Origin: Anaerolinea sp.
GTDB taxonomy: Bacteria > Chloroflexota > Dehalococcoidia > Tepidiformales > Tepidiformaceae
Direction: 5' to 3'
Assembly: GCA_013822275.1 (NCBI GenBank)
Contig: PNKC01000017.1
Span: 1-50,016, forward strand
DNA length: 50,016 nucleotides
In this document: positions 49,806 to 50,016 of the stretch, piece by piece
How the letters are laid out: each line of letters starts with the position of its first letter
Numbering within the stretch: position 1 is the first letter of the stretch
The notes under the pieces: model-generated
Told to the model about the DNA's origin: nothing
Databases searched by the model: none
The model's input: the letters and a program-made list of their open reading frames with translations, nothing else
Made by a program: the position numbers and the translations under genes

Positions 49806-50016
49806 ATGCTCGATTCCACTCGCGAGACGCTCGCCGCAGCCCTCAACGGCAACGTCCTGCCGGCCGATTCCGCCGCCCTCGCCCTCGCTGCGGAGACGGA
49901 CATGGCTCCGCTCCTCGCGGCTGCCGCGGAACTGCGAGACCGCGGCCATCGCAACGTCATCTCGTACTCGCGCAAGGTCTTCATCCCGCTCACCCAGCTT
50001 TGCCGCGATGTCTGCC
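49806..50016 (+). CDS. cofG: FO synthase, CofG-like subunit (partial)
   Basis: The first 70 residues are visible; the frame runs off the window. SYSRKVFIPLTQLCRDVC is the CofG start of the radical-SAM CxxxCxxC motif. CofG, with CofH, makes the 7,8-didemethyl-8-hydroxy-5-deazariboflavin chromophore of coenzyme F420. It may be a CofG/CofH fusion; the end is not in view. The ~45-residue N-terminal segment before the motif is longer than in many single CofG proteins. ATG 49806 has GGAGG 5 nt upstream. Confidence 0.88.
   Translation, partial: MLDSTRETLAAALNGNVLPADSAALALAAETDMAPLLAAAAELRDRGHRNVISYSRKVFIPLTQLCRDVC

Noticed and set aside
1..50016. CRISPR array or insertion sequence
   Set aside because: No regularly spaced direct repeats and no transposase-like frame were seen in the window.

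Overview
The window is GC-rich bacterial chromosome. Gene content points to Chloroflexota, probably a Dehalococcoidia/Tepidiformia-type lineage. Supporting genes are a B12-dependent ribonucleotide reductase with NrdR, a fused-anchor (b558-type) succinate dehydrogenase, paired YggT proteins, the MEP-pathway genes ispG and ispE, an F420-pathway gene (cofG) and a NorQ/NorD-like ATPase plus VWA pair. This placement is inference from content; no rRNA gene is present. Transcription units that start far from a neighbour often have no Shine-Dalgarno sequence and instead carry a TAnnnT hexamer 6-8 nt before the start codon, which suggests widespread leaderless mRNAs.

Layout. (a) 1-6.5 kb is the end of a prophage or phage-derived island: short, ATGA/GTGA-coupled plus-strand genes including a glycine-rich protein end, a CAP-domain protein, a frameshifted VRR-NUC nuclease, an M23 peptidase, holin-like membrane proteins, an HNH endonuclease and a lysozyme-like lipoprotein. 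One reverse-strand moron-like gene interrupts the series. A divergent XRE repressor / ribbon-helix-helix pair closes the island. No integrase lies inside the window. (b) 6.5-13.2 kb: beta-propeller protein, CtpA-type protease, smpB with tmRNA, a YcaQ-like glycosylase, ispG and a NUDIX hydrolase. (c) 13.4-17 kb: sdhCAB operon. (d) 17-21.6 kb: a toxin-antitoxin remnant with a frameshifted PIN toxin, then nrdR (with NrdR boxes on its promoter) and nrdJ (with a LexA-like box on its promoter). (e) 21.6-25.7 kb: membrane protein, yggS, proC, two yggT genes and an ABC-2 exporter. (f) 25.9-27.9 kb: split transketolase and tRNA-Val, tRNA-Leu and tRNA-Arg.

(g) 28-36.1 kb is mostly minus strand: Ca2+/cation antiporter, PHP phosphoesterase, ispE, rsmA, a G5/3D-domain cell-wall protein, SRP RNA, and a biotin carrier plus biotin carboxylase. 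(h) 36.2-40.3 kb: mutS2, rarA and a thioredoxin-fold protein. (i) 40.3-48.7 kb is a long minus-strand run: hicBA, coaE, a MoxR/CbbQ-type ATPase, a four-helix-bundle (S23/IVP) gene flanked by inverted repeats, a metallophosphoesterase, a 1076-aa VWA protein, two tandem copies of a two-gene module (small nuclease-like protein plus DUF2283 protein), and a histidine phosphatase. (j) The window ends with a DinB-like protein, an HxlR regulator and the start of cofG, the last two divergent over a palindromic operator-like region.

The least explained element is the duplicated small-protein/DUF2283 module (40.96-42.22 kb) directly downstream of the VWA gene. Both copies keep the same 16-nt gene overlap, so they look like a coupled toxin-antitoxin-type unit. 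Other points of interest are the promoter architecture at nrdR and nrdJ, the probable ATA start of the second yggT, two single-base frameshifts in small nuclease genes, and the S23/IVP gene with its inverted heptamer repeats.
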